DNA of 15,754 nucleotides, taken from the NCBI GenBank assembly GCA_029237755.1, contig JAQZBT010000007.1, positions 1-15,754 on the forward strand, given 5' to 3'. The position numbers and the translations under genes are program-made. Source of the stretch: Candidatus Saccharimonadota bacterium (lineage in GTDB: Bacteria; Patescibacteriota; Saccharimonadia; UBA4664). This document shows positions 1-5,940 of this stretch, piece after piece (the stretch's first letter is position 1; each line of letters starts with the position of its first letter). The notes beneath the pieces were generated by a model that was given only the letters and a program-made list of their open reading frames with translations, searched no databases and was not told the origin of the DNA.

Positions 1-731
1 GAAACCACCGGCTCGGAGAAACCGGCAGGAGTAGCCTCGGTCAGCCAAAAGTCATCGGTCTCCAGTGAGCCCATGGCGTCGAGGGCGTGGCTGACGATGA
101 TCTGGCGGACGTTGGCTGGTACGAAGAAGCGGGTGCTGTGCTTGGCCCAGGCCATAGAAGCCGGGGCTTGGCCCATGGTGAGGTAGGACTGGACACCGGC
201 GTCGGTCTTGAACATCACCACGATGGAGCTGTCGACGTTGGAGCGGTACCAGTCGCTGTAGTCGTAGTAGGCGCCGGGCTTGACGTTCAGTAGCGGGCCG
301 CTCCAGGAGGCATTGCCGCTGGTGTACTTGGTAATGTCGACGCGGACGGCGCGGTTGGAGTTGTGGCCGGCTACCTGAGTGAAGGCAGCATCGTTCACGC
401 CATACTTGCCCGTCGCCCAACCCGAGGGCTTATCGCCGGTAATCGTCTCGACGCCGCCGTTGGGGATCAGATTGTCGCCGACGGCCGGAGCGGTCTTGGC
501 GATTGTGGTGGCCGGGTCGGACTGGCGGCGGCCGGTGGCAGACTCGGGGGCAGTAGAGCTGGCGTCGGGGTCGAGCTCGGCCTGAGCCGGGGCATGCTTA
601 ATAATGGCTCCGGCAGTACAGCGGGTCTCTGTCACTTTCTTGGCTGGGTCGATACCGGAGAAGCCGGCAGCATAAGACCCCGCCCCGGTAATGAGGGCGG
701 CAGCAGCGAAGATAATTATTCTTTTGGACAT
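1..731 (-). CDS. Exported protein with carbohydrate-binding-like module (3' end outside window)
   Basis: The reading frame opens with ATG at 731 and stays open to the left edge, so only the first 243 residues are visible. Residues 1-21 form a signal peptide or anchor (MSKRIII, then an Ala-rich hydrophobic stretch, possible cleavage after SYA). A low-complexity Ala/Pro/Ser/Thr linker runs to about residue 85. Residues 86-235 look like a CBM4/9-type jelly-roll: it opens with NLIPNGGVE, has the SGPLLNVKPGAYYDYSDWY strand pattern, and closes with LETDDFWLTE. These modules bind glycans and usually sit in front of a catalytic domain, which would lie outside the window. No clear Shine-Dalgarno precedes the ATG. 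The gene is divergent from the LPQTG/glycosyltransferase unit and has its own promoter. Export and the sandwich fold are fairly secure; the glycan ligand and any enzymatic activity are unknown. Confidence 0.75.
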   Translation of the reverse strand, partial: MSKRIIIFAAAALITGAGSYAAGFSGIDPAKKVTETRCTAGAIIKHAPAQAELDPDASSTAPESATGRRQSDPATTIAKTAPAVGDNLIPNGGVETITGDKPSGWATGKYGVNDAAFTQVAGHNSNRAVRVDITKYTSGNASWSGPLLNVKPGAYYDYSDWYRSNVDSSIVVMFKTDAGVQSYLTMGQAPASMAWAKHSTRFFVPANVRQIIVSHALDAMGSLETDDFWLTEATPAGFSEPVV

Positions 732-771
732 TCGAATAGCCACAGATAGGTGTGCATTTAAGGAATCAAAC

Positions 772-800
772 AGAATACGCCTATTTGGCCGTTTTGTCAA
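772..800 (-). promoter_or_regulatory. Sigma-70-type promoter for the leftward exported protein
   Basis: On the minus strand, TTGACA (800-795) is followed after exactly 17 bp by TATTCT (777-772). The predicted start of transcription is near 765, giving a leader of about 34 nt before the ATG at 731. The -35 box is one arm of the 10-bp palindrome GTCAATTGAC (796-805). Confidence 0.7.
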
Positions 801-832
801 TTGACTTTATGGTGCGTAGGTAGTCTTATGTC

Positions 833-861
833 TTGACAGAATAAGCATTTTGTAGTATAGT
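833..861 (+). promoter_or_regulatory. Sigma-70-type promoter for the LPQTG peptide / glycosyltransferase unit
   Basis: TTGACA (833-838), a 17-bp spacer, then TATAGT (856-861) is close to consensus. Predicted transcription start is near 868, about 34 nt before the ATG at 902. A second, weaker candidate lies just upstream: TTGACT (801-806), 17 bp, TCTTAT (824-829). Its -35 is the other arm of the palindrome that holds the leftward promoter's -35. Confidence 0.8.
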
Positions 862-889
862 GCTATTTACCATATACTTGACTAACACT

Positions 890-897
890 AAAGGAAG
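890..897 (+). promoter_or_regulatory. Shine-Dalgarno that fixes the LPQTG peptide start
   Basis: AAAGGAAG ends 4 nt before ATG at 902. It selects this ATG over the in-frame ATG at 860, which overlaps the -10 box of the promoter and cannot be translated from that transcript. Confidence 0.7.
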
Positions 898-901
898 TTT
901 T

Positions 902-1081
902 ATGGCTTACATTGCTGGCCGTGGCGAGGTTCTCGCTACTGCTACTACTGCCGGTGCCGGCGCTGCCGTCCTGCCCCAGACTGGTGCTTCCAGTCTGAGC
1001 GTGATGGCCATAATTGCTGCCTCTGTGGCCGCCGTTATGATTGCCAGCCGCGTGATCACTCGCGCTGCTGCCCGTCGCTAA
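902..1081 (+). CDS. 59-residue stand-alone LPxTG sorting peptide
   Basis: This very small protein consists almost only of a sortase cell-wall sorting signal. It has LPQTG at residues 24-28, a hydrophobic helix at about 31-52, and a basic tail (RVITRAAARR) at the C-terminus. The 23 residues ahead of the motif are Ala/Thr/Gly-rich and contain no conventional signal peptide and no domain. A near-consensus promoter and a good Shine-Dalgarno suggest strong expression. By the positive-inside rule the helix would place the N-terminus outside and the tail in the cytoplasm. Sortases cut between T and G of LPxTG and join the product to an acceptor, so the product here would be a peptide of about 27 residues on the envelope. 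The gene is followed by a hairpin and then by a processive glycosyltransferase, probably in the same transcript. No sortase gene is in the window. The motif is directly seen; anchoring and function are inferred. Confidence 0.8.
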   Translation: MAYIAGRGEVLATATTAGAGAAVLPQTGASSLSVMAIIAASVAAVMIASRVITRAAARR

Positions 1082-1099
1082 GGCTAATACCTGAACTGA

Positions 1100-1119
1100 G
1101 GCGCACCTCCGGGTGCGCC
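1100..1119 (+). promoter_or_regulatory. UNCG-tetraloop hairpin between LPQTG peptide and glycosyltransferase
   Basis: GGCGCACC (1100-1107) pairs perfectly with GGTGCGCC (1112-1119) around the loop TCCG, which in RNA is an exceptionally stable C(UCCG)G tetraloop. No T-run follows, so it is not a standard terminator. It begins 19 nt after the peptide stop and ends 20 nt before the glycosyltransferase ATG. It could protect the 3' end of the short message, partly attenuate read-through, or affect initiation of the next gene. Confidence 0.65.
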
Positions 1120-1139
1120 AATGTTCTATCAAACCTCTT

Positions 1140-2372
1140 ATGTTGACTATACTTGCATGGCTCATAGTAATACTCGGTATCGCAAACCTCATCCGCCTGA
1201 TGGCGATGGTGGTTGGTGCTGACGTGTATGACCTGCGCAAGTCTCGCCAACAGAAGTACCTCGGCGAACCGATGATCACGGTTGTCGTGCCGGCCTACAA
1301 CGAGGAGCTGGGTATTGCCCGCACTCTGGATTCGCTGGCTGCTAACAGCTACGCCAACAAGGAGATCCTGGTGGTGGACGACGGATCGCGTGACCGCACC
1401 CGCCACGTCGTGCTGGCCTGGAAGGCGCTGAACCCGGACGAGCCGGTGTGGCTGATCCGCCAACACAACGCCGGTAAGGCGGCCGCTGTAAACAACGGCA
1501 TCAAGCACGCCAAGGGTGAGCTGGTGATGGTACTGGACGCCGACTCGGTGCTAGCGCCCAACGCTTTGAGCGAGGTGCCTCAGTACTTTGCTGATCCGCG
1601 TGTCGTGATGACGGCCGCCAACGTCAAGATCCTCGAAAACGGCTCGTTGCTCTCGCTCGTGCAGCGTTACGAGTACCTGGTCGGCTACCGCCTGAAGAAG
1701 GCTTTGAACGTCTACAACATGGAGTACATCATCGGTGGCGTCGGCTCGACGTTCCGCAAGAGCGTGGCGAATCAGGTGGAGGGTTACGATACCGACACCA
1801 TGACCGAGGACATCGACTTTACCTTGAAGCTGTTGAAGCAAGGTAACGTCGAGCAGCGCGTTGCCTACGCCCCGACGGTCATCGCTTACACCGAGAGCGT
1901 GTTGTCGTTTGGCGACCTGGTAAAGCAGCGGTTCCGCTGGAAGTACGGCCGCATGCAGTCATTTTTGAAGAACCGCGAGCTGTTCTTTGCCTCGCAGAAG
2001 AAGTACGACAAGCGATTGACGTGGTACCAACTCCCCTACTCCTTGTGGGCGGAGGTGATGTTCTTCCTCGAGCCTTTCATGCTGGCTCTGGTTATGACTA
2101 CGATTCTGATACTGGGTGACCTGCTGACTTTGACGAGCGTGTATCTCACGACCACCTTCTACGTGATGTGGAACATCTGGACCGACGAGAGCGAATCGAA
2201 GCGCAGTAAGTGGCGCCTGATGCCGCTGTCGTTGGTACAGTATCCCTTGTTCTTTATCCTGACGGCCGTTGAATACGCCGCTCTGGTAAAGTGCCTGGCG
2301 CGGCTGCACCAGCTACGCTCCAGCCTGGGCCATGGTACGTGGGAGCATGTGGCACGGGCCGACGCCCGCTAA
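1140..2372 (+). CDS. Processive family-2 glycosyltransferase (poly-N-acetylglucosamine synthase/cellulose synthase type)
   Basis: A membrane glycosyltransferase that probably polymerises a beta-linked sugar from a nucleotide sugar on the cytoplasmic face and extrudes the chain. Numbered from ATG 1140 (410 residues), an N-terminal membrane helix spans about 1-27. It is followed by the GT-A domain (VVVPAYNEE), DDGS at 80-83, the metal-binding DAD at 133-135, the catalytic-base motif TED at 222-224 and QRFRW (QxxRW) at 263-267. C-terminal membrane helices follow from about residue 300. This motif set and topology fit PgaC/IcaA, NodC and cellulose synthase relatives; the sugar cannot be read from sequence. 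The start is uncertain: ATG 1140 has no Shine-Dalgarno, and the in-frame GTG at 1113 lies inside the hairpin. Its stop overlaps the convergent PrcB-domain gene by 4 bp. It is probably co-transcribed with the LPQTG peptide. Confidence 0.9.
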   Translation: MLTILAWLIVILGIANLIRLMAMVVGADVYDLRKSRQQKYLGEPMITVVVPAYNEELGIARTLDSLAANSYANKEILVVDDGSRDRTRHVVLAWKALNPDEPVWLIRQHNAGKAAAVNNGIKHAKGELVMVLDADSVLAPNALSEVPQYFADPRVVMTAANVKILENGSLLSLVQRYEYLVGYRLKKALNVYNMEYIIGGVGSTFRKSVANQVEGYDTDTMTEDIDFTLKLLKQGNVEQRVAYAPTVIAYTESVLSFGDLVKQRFRWKYGRMQSFLKNRELFFASQKKYDKRLTWYQLPYSLWAEVMFFLEPFMLALVMTTILILGDLLTLTSVYLTTTFYVMWNIWTDESESKRSKWRLMPLSLVQYPLFFILTAVEYAALVKCLARLHQLRSSLGHGTWEHVARADAR

Positions 2373-2986
2373 CACTCGTGCTTTTCGGTCGTGATCTTGA
2401 AGCTCACCGGTTCGGTGAGCTTTGGCGTTCTGACGATATAGTACGGGTTGGTCAAGGCGTCGGTGACGATACACTTAGCGCCCGGTGATGTTTCGGTGAT
2501 ACTAACCGAAGTGCCGGCGGCGCTGGAGGCGATACCCGAGACGCGGACATTGTATCCGCCCGTAGGTTTGCGTCCCAGACTGAGCGCCACGACGTCCGAG
2601 GTCTTGAAGTCGACGTCGATAATCGGAGGCAAGGTGCCGGCCGCCGCGTGGATGCGCCGCCAGTAGGCCTGCCAATCGGCCTGGTTGCTGAAGTGCTCCT
2701 GGATGCGCTCGTAGTCACCCAATGAGTCGCCGTCGACCAAGAGCTGGTAATCGATGGCGGTCACAGGCTCCGGAGAACCGGCGGGCGTAGCGCGCGGCCC
2801 GATAAATGTATGAGTGCCATCGGAGCAGGTTGGCGGGTCGGACTCGCGGACGGGGTAGCCGGCATCGGCGCAGGCCTGGAAGGAGTCGACCGGATGCGTG
2901 CTGAAGGCGCGCAGCAGCCAGGCAGCGGCGAGCAGGCCCACGATGAGGATAATGACGATGATCGGGCGCCGGCGAAGCAGCAACAC
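2369..2986 (-). CDS. Membrane-anchored PrcB C-terminal domain protein
   Basis: A 205-residue protein. An N-terminal helix at about 8-26 follows LLRRR, so it is likely anchored with the rest outside. Residues 36-63 carry a two-Cys motif (ACADAGYPVRES, then PPTC) of a kind seen in small exported proteins. Residues about 125-195 match the PrcB C-terminal pattern: DVVALSLGRKPTGGYNVRVS, then NPYYIVRTP. PrcB was named as a partner stabilising a surface protease in Treponema; in most other bacteria the domain's role is not known. The start is GTG at 2986, one base after the stop of the LOG-like gene, with AGAGG six bases upstream, so it is the last gene of the PfkB operon. The very last residue is Cys. 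Its stop codon overlaps that of the convergent glycosyltransferase gene. Confidence 0.75.
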   Translation of the reverse strand: MLLLRRRPIIVIILIVGLLAAAWLLRAFSTHPVDSFQACADAGYPVRESDPPTCSDGTHTFIGPRATPAGSPEPVTAIDYQLLVDGDSLGDYERIQEHFSNQADWQAYWRRIHAAAGTLPPIIDVDFKTSDVVALSLGRKPTGGYNVRVSGIASSAAGTSVSITETSPGAKCIVTDALTNPYYIVRTPKLTEPVSFKITTEKHEC

Positions 2987-2987
2987 C

Positions 2988-3578
2988 TTAAACCTCTTTC
3001 GTCAGGTCCGGCAGTTTGCGGTTCTTGTCGATGATGAGCTCGATGACTTCATCGAGGAGCTCGGACGGGTCGTGGTTGAAGACGATGCCAGTGCGGGCGC
3101 GCTTGGCTGCCTTCAGGACGCGTTCGACCTCTTCGGTCATGCCACCCGAGCCCAGCAGGACACCGATGGGCTTGCGCTCTTCGATGGCGATAGTCAGCTC
3201 ATTGAGCGTGCCGATACGGCCGCCGATCATGATGACGGCGTCGGAGGAGCGGACCAGGAAGAGGTTGCGGCCGGTGTACTCGAAGCCGGTGTAGAGGATA
3301 GCGTCGTAGACATCGAGCGGGAGTTGGTACTTCTTGACGTGAGCCAAGCGGGACGCAGCGGGAGAGAAGCCTATCGAGCTAATGTCCTCACCGCCGGCCT
3401 TCTTGGCGGCTTTGGCGGCGTAATAGGGCAGGCCGCGGGTGGCGCCGGTAAGTACCAGGTGGCCGCGGCGGATCACCTCGCGGCCGGCCTGCTCGGCCAG
3501 CTTCTTGGCCAGGTCGACCGAGTCGCCGCGGGCTGCTCCGGAGATGCAGATCTGATATTTGATCTTCTTACTTGGCAC
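2988..3578 (-). CDS. LOG-family (SLOG superfamily) Rossmann-fold protein
   Basis: A 196-residue cytosolic protein of the LOG / lysine-decarboxylase-like fold. It opens with a Rossmann beta strand (YQICISGAARG) and carries GGRIGTLNE at 119-127, equivalent to the GGxGTxxE motif that forms the nucleotide-binding and catalytic loop in LOG phosphoribohydrolases. Members act on nucleoside 5'-monophosphates or sense nucleotide-like ligands; which applies here is not clear. The first Pro of the classical PGGxGT is replaced by Ile (MIGGRIGT), which points to a divergent subgroup, perhaps the one often annotated as TIGR00725-like. Start is GTG at 3578, overlapping the upstream gene by 11 bp, with GAGG suitably placed inside that gene. 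Third gene of a four-gene operon headed by a sugar kinase. Confidence 0.75.
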   Translation of the reverse strand: MPSKKIKYQICISGAARGDSVDLAKKLAEQAGREVIRRGHLVLTGATRGLPYYAAKAAKKAGGEDISSIGFSPAASRLAHVKKYQLPLDVYDAILYTGFEYTGRNLFLVRSSDAVIMIGGRIGTLNELTIAIEERKPIGVLLGSGGMTEEVERVLKAAKRARTGIVFNHDPSELLDEVIELIIDKNRKLPDLTKEV

Positions 3579-4806
3579 GAGTTAGTACCTCGGGTTTGAC
3601 GACGGCATTGTTGAGCTTCTCCAGGAGCTGCTGCTCGAGGGCTTTCTCGCCCATGTAGCGCGCGAACAGTTCGTTCCAGAGCGACTCGCGGAAGTGGTAG
3701 AGGTAGCGGTCGGGGTAGGCGATGCCGTTGGAGTAGCTGAGCGACAGATCCATGAGGTTGAAGGTCACCGGCTCCTTCTCGCGCAGGACGGCGACATAGT
3801 CGAGGCCCTGCCAAAACTCGAGCTCGGGGTCGATGTCGTAGAGGACTTCTTCGGCCCGGCGCCAGTGCAGGTCTTCAGGCTGCAGGTGCGGCTCGAAGAT
3901 CTCGGGGTGCTTCTCATTGGTGAGTTTGCCGAAGTAGCGCTGGATGACGCGCCAGTGCACGTGGCCGTGGTCGACGAGTTTGACGTGGGCGGGGTCGGCG
4001 ATCAGGGTCTCGGACACGATGGAGCCGAAGTTCTTCTTGCTCTTCATGAGCTTGAAGAAGGAGCTGTAGAGGCGGATCTCGTTGTAGTAATGGATCAGGA
4101 GCGGCAGCGCCTTGAGCGTGATGCCCGTCATGTGCGTCTCTTTCATTGGCATGACGGCGATGGCGCCCATCTCCTTGGAGTGGGTAATGTTGTGGCGCTT
4201 CTTTTGGATGAAGTGCTCGGCCACGTCTCCCCACTTGGCGACGGCGAAGGGAACGACCTTGATCTGGCGGGCTTCGAAGTCGTCGGGTGCGAGATCGTGG
4301 TAGAGGCGGTCGAAGTCATTGAGCCAGGCCGGCTCTTCGACGAAGCGGAGGGCGAGGAAGATCTCGTAGATGTCTTCCTCTTCGATCAGGCGCGACACCA
4401 GGTGGTAGCCCAGGCGGTCCATGATGGCCAGCGGCGGCATGTGGCGCAGCATCTCGCGGGCTTTGGCCTCCTTCAGGAACCAGCCGCCTTTGGGCAGAGG
4501 GGCGGCTTCGGCGGCTTTGACGATGAGCGGGATCATCTCGCGCAAGTCGGAGGGGTCGGTACCGCCGATAGCGCGGGCGAGGTGGTCGTCGTGGAGGGCG
4601 ACTTGCTTGATGAGAGCGTCGTAGATCTCGGGACCGGAGGCGTCAGGCTTAAGGCCCAGCCGCTTCATGCGGTCGGCCGCCTTCTCGGCCAGCTCGGCCG
4701 CCAGCTTGACGTCGGCGCCCTTCTGGTGCGACTGGAGCTCCAGCTGGTGCACGGCATGTTCAAATAATGGCTCTTTCGCGGACAGGAACCGACCTATTGT
4801 GCTCAC
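3568..4806 (-). CDS. Conserved-looking cytosolic protein of unknown function (412 aa)
   Basis: I do not recognise this family. The protein has no signal peptide and no membrane helix. It is mostly helical by composition, rich in charged and aromatic residues, and has several His-containing blocks in the middle (KKRHNITHSKEMGAIAV, then KETHMTGITLK, later VDHGHVHWRVIQRYFGKL) that could form a metal or substrate site. The N-terminal 90 residues look like a separate helical region. Start is GTG at 4806, immediately after the TAG of the PfkB kinase gene (no gap), with GGAGG upstream inside the kinase gene. Its end overlaps the LOG-like gene by 11 bp. This tight coupling between a sugar kinase and a LOG-like nucleotide protein suggests a role in sugar-phosphate or nucleoside metabolism, but that is inference only. 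Confidence 0.85.
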   Translation of the reverse strand: MSTIGRFLSAKEPLFEHAVHQLELQSHQKGADVKLAAELAEKAADRMKRLGLKPDASGPEIYDALIKQVALHDDHLARAIGGTDPSDLREMIPLIVKAAEAAPLPKGGWFLKEAKAREMLRHMPPLAIMDRLGYHLVSRLIEEEDIYEIFLALRFVEEPAWLNDFDRLYHDLAPDDFEARQIKVVPFAVAKWGDVAEHFIQKKRHNITHSKEMGAIAVMPMKETHMTGITLKALPLLIHYYNEIRLYSSFFKLMKSKKNFGSIVSETLIADPAHVKLVDHGHVHWRVIQRYFGKLTNEKHPEIFEPHLQPEDLHWRRAEEVLYDIDPELEFWQGLDYVAVLREKEPVTFNLMDLSLSYSNGIAYPDRYLYHFRESLWNELFARYMGEKALEQQLLEKLNNAVVKPEVLTRAK

Positions 4807-5787
4807 CTACTTACCCTCCAAACTTGATACTTTAAGTCTCATGCGCTTCACCCGCTGGGTCTTCAAGATGCCGGGTTTCGATCCAATCTGAGCCACAACA
4901 CCGGTGGCGTTGGCGCTGCCGAGGGTAAGAGCATCCTCGATCGGCAGACCCTTGGCCAGGGCGGCGATGAATCCGGAGCCGAAGGCGTCGCCCGCGCCGG
5001 TGCGGTCGAGCACTTTCACCTTCTGGTACTGACCGGCCTGATAGAGCTTACCCGCGGCGGCGGCGTAGGACCCGGCCGCTCCATTGGTGCCGACGACGTA
5101 GGGGCAGGCATCAGCCGCGCGGACGATGGTGTCGCGGAGGTCTTCGCCGCCAAACAGGCTGCGCAGCTCCTCTGCGTTGGCTTTGAGGACTGTAATGAGC
5201 GGCAAGAGGGCCTTAAGCTTCTTGGGTTGGGAGAGCTCGCCGTGGCCGGGGTCGATCGCGACCTGGATGCCGTGGTTGTTGGCGTGCTTGAGCAGTTTTT
5301 CGAGCAGAGCGAAGTTGCCCGCCAGGCTGGAGATATAGAGCCAGTCGGCCTCGATGGTGCGAATGGCTACTTCCTTGACCTTGATCTCCTGGGAGGCGCC
5401 GCGGTGGTTGAGGATGGTGCGTTCGCCGTTGGTGGCCAATAAGATCGCTGAGTAACCCGTGGAGAGCTTGGGGTCCTGGACTACACGGTCGGTCGCTACG
5501 CCTTCGCGGCGCAGTACCCGGATAACTTCGGCGCCGGCCGGGTCATGACCGATCTTGCCGATGTAGCCGACCTGTAGGCCTTGGCGGGCGAACGTAACGG
5601 CCGCGTTGGTGGCCCCGCCGCCGGTGTCGAAGACGACTGAATCGATCTCGACTTTGGCGCCCAGCGGAAATTGCTCAACGTAGTCCCGGGTGCGCACGTC
5701 GCGGCGGGCATGGATAGATTTGCCCGACAGGAATACATCCTGAGTAGCTGCACCAATTGTGAGAATTTTGACATTCACCTCTGCCAT
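4807..5787 (-). CDS. PfkB-family carbohydrate kinase
   Basis: ATP-dependent kinase of the ribokinase/PfkB family, 326 residues, a normal length. Seen directly: the N-terminal substrate-side motif GGGATNAAVTFARQG (from about residue 56) and the C-terminal ATP/anion-hole motif DRTGAGDAFGSGF (from 261), with catalytic Asp at about 267. The family phosphorylates ribose, fructose, fructose-6-phosphate, 2-keto-3-deoxygluconate, nucleosides and others; sequence alone does not settle the substrate. It is the first gene of an operon with the unknown 412-residue protein, the LOG-like protein and the PrcB-domain protein. The ATG at 5787 has an in-frame GTG directly before it (5790). An extended -10 box lies so close upstream that the transcript would be leaderless or nearly so. 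The GTG at 5778 is a further, less likely start. Confidence 0.9.
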   Translation of the reverse strand: MAEVNVKILTIGAATQDVFLSGKSIHARRDVRTRDYVEQFPLGAKVEIDSVVFDTGGGATNAAVTFARQGLQVGYIGKIGHDPAGAEVIRVLRREGVATDRVVQDPKLSTGYSAILLATNGERTILNHRGASQEIKVKEVAIRTIEADWLYISSLAGNFALLEKLLKHANNHGIQVAIDPGHGELSQPKKLKALLPLITVLKANAEELRSLFGGEDLRDTIVRAADACPYVVGTNGAAGSYAAAAGKLYQAGQYQKVKVLDRTGAGDAFGSGFIAALAKGLPIEDALTLGSANATGVVAQIGSKPGILKTQRVKRMRLKVSSLEGK

Positions 5788-5795
5788 CACATCTG

Positions 5796-5804
5796 ATAAT
5801 AGCA
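5796..5804 (-). promoter_or_regulatory. Extended -10 promoter for the PfkB operon
   Basis: On the minus strand TGC-TATTAT (5804-5796) is an extended -10 element; no good -35 is seen 16-18 bp upstream. The predicted transcription start is near 5789, within or beside the GTG-ATG start codons (5790-5785), implying a leaderless or near-leaderless message. Confidence 0.5.
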
Positions 5805-5844
5805 GTTACGCTTTGCAAATGGTAGCGCAATGTCAGGCTACGAC

Positions 5845-5873
5845 TTGACTATTGCTCACATTCTTTGCATTAT
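5845..5873 (+). promoter_or_regulatory. Candidate promoter for the 182-aa exported protein
   Basis: TTGACT (5845-5850), 17 bp, CATTAT (5868-5873). An overlapping TATTAT at 5871-5876 is a better -10 but at a 20-bp spacing. Either gives a leader of roughly 60 nt before the ATG at 5941. Confidence 0.5.
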
Positions 5874-5929
5874 TATCAACGCTGCCCGAGGGCGGCGATT
5901 CTTTGATTTGTCGTATACACCAACCGTCC

Positions 5930-5936
5930 AGGAGGG
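5930..5936 (+). promoter_or_regulatory. Strong Shine-Dalgarno fixing the start at 5941
   Basis: AGGAGGG ends 4 nt before ATG 5941. It excludes the longer reading frame that begins at 5830, which would bury the signal peptide and overlap the promoter. Confidence 0.8.
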
Positions 5937-5940
5937 ACTC

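Noticed and set aside
860..901. Longer N-terminus for the LPQTG peptide, from ATG 860
   Set aside because: That start overlaps the -10 box and lies upstream of the predicted transcription start. The Shine-Dalgarno at 890-897 serves ATG 902.
1113..1139. Upstream GTG start for the glycosyltransferase
   Set aside because: The GTG lies in the 3' arm of the UNCG hairpin and adds only nine residues without similarity. ATG 1140 places the first membrane helix normally. It is not fully excluded, because neither start has a Shine-Dalgarno.
1121..1222. A 33-codon frame from ATG 1121 overlapping the glycosyltransferase start
   Set aside because: It has no ribosome site, its composition is unlike a protein, and it lies inside a real gene in another frame.
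3694..4767. A 357-codon open frame on the plus strand opposite the 412-residue gene
   Set aside because: It is very rich in Val, Asp, Glu and Leu in the pattern produced by reading a GC-rich gene backwards. It has no Shine-Dalgarno, and the minus-strand frame is tightly coupled to its neighbours.
5830..5940. Extended start of the 182-residue exported protein
   Set aside because: The extension would precede the signal peptide and cover the promoter, and AGGAGGG clearly serves ATG 5941.
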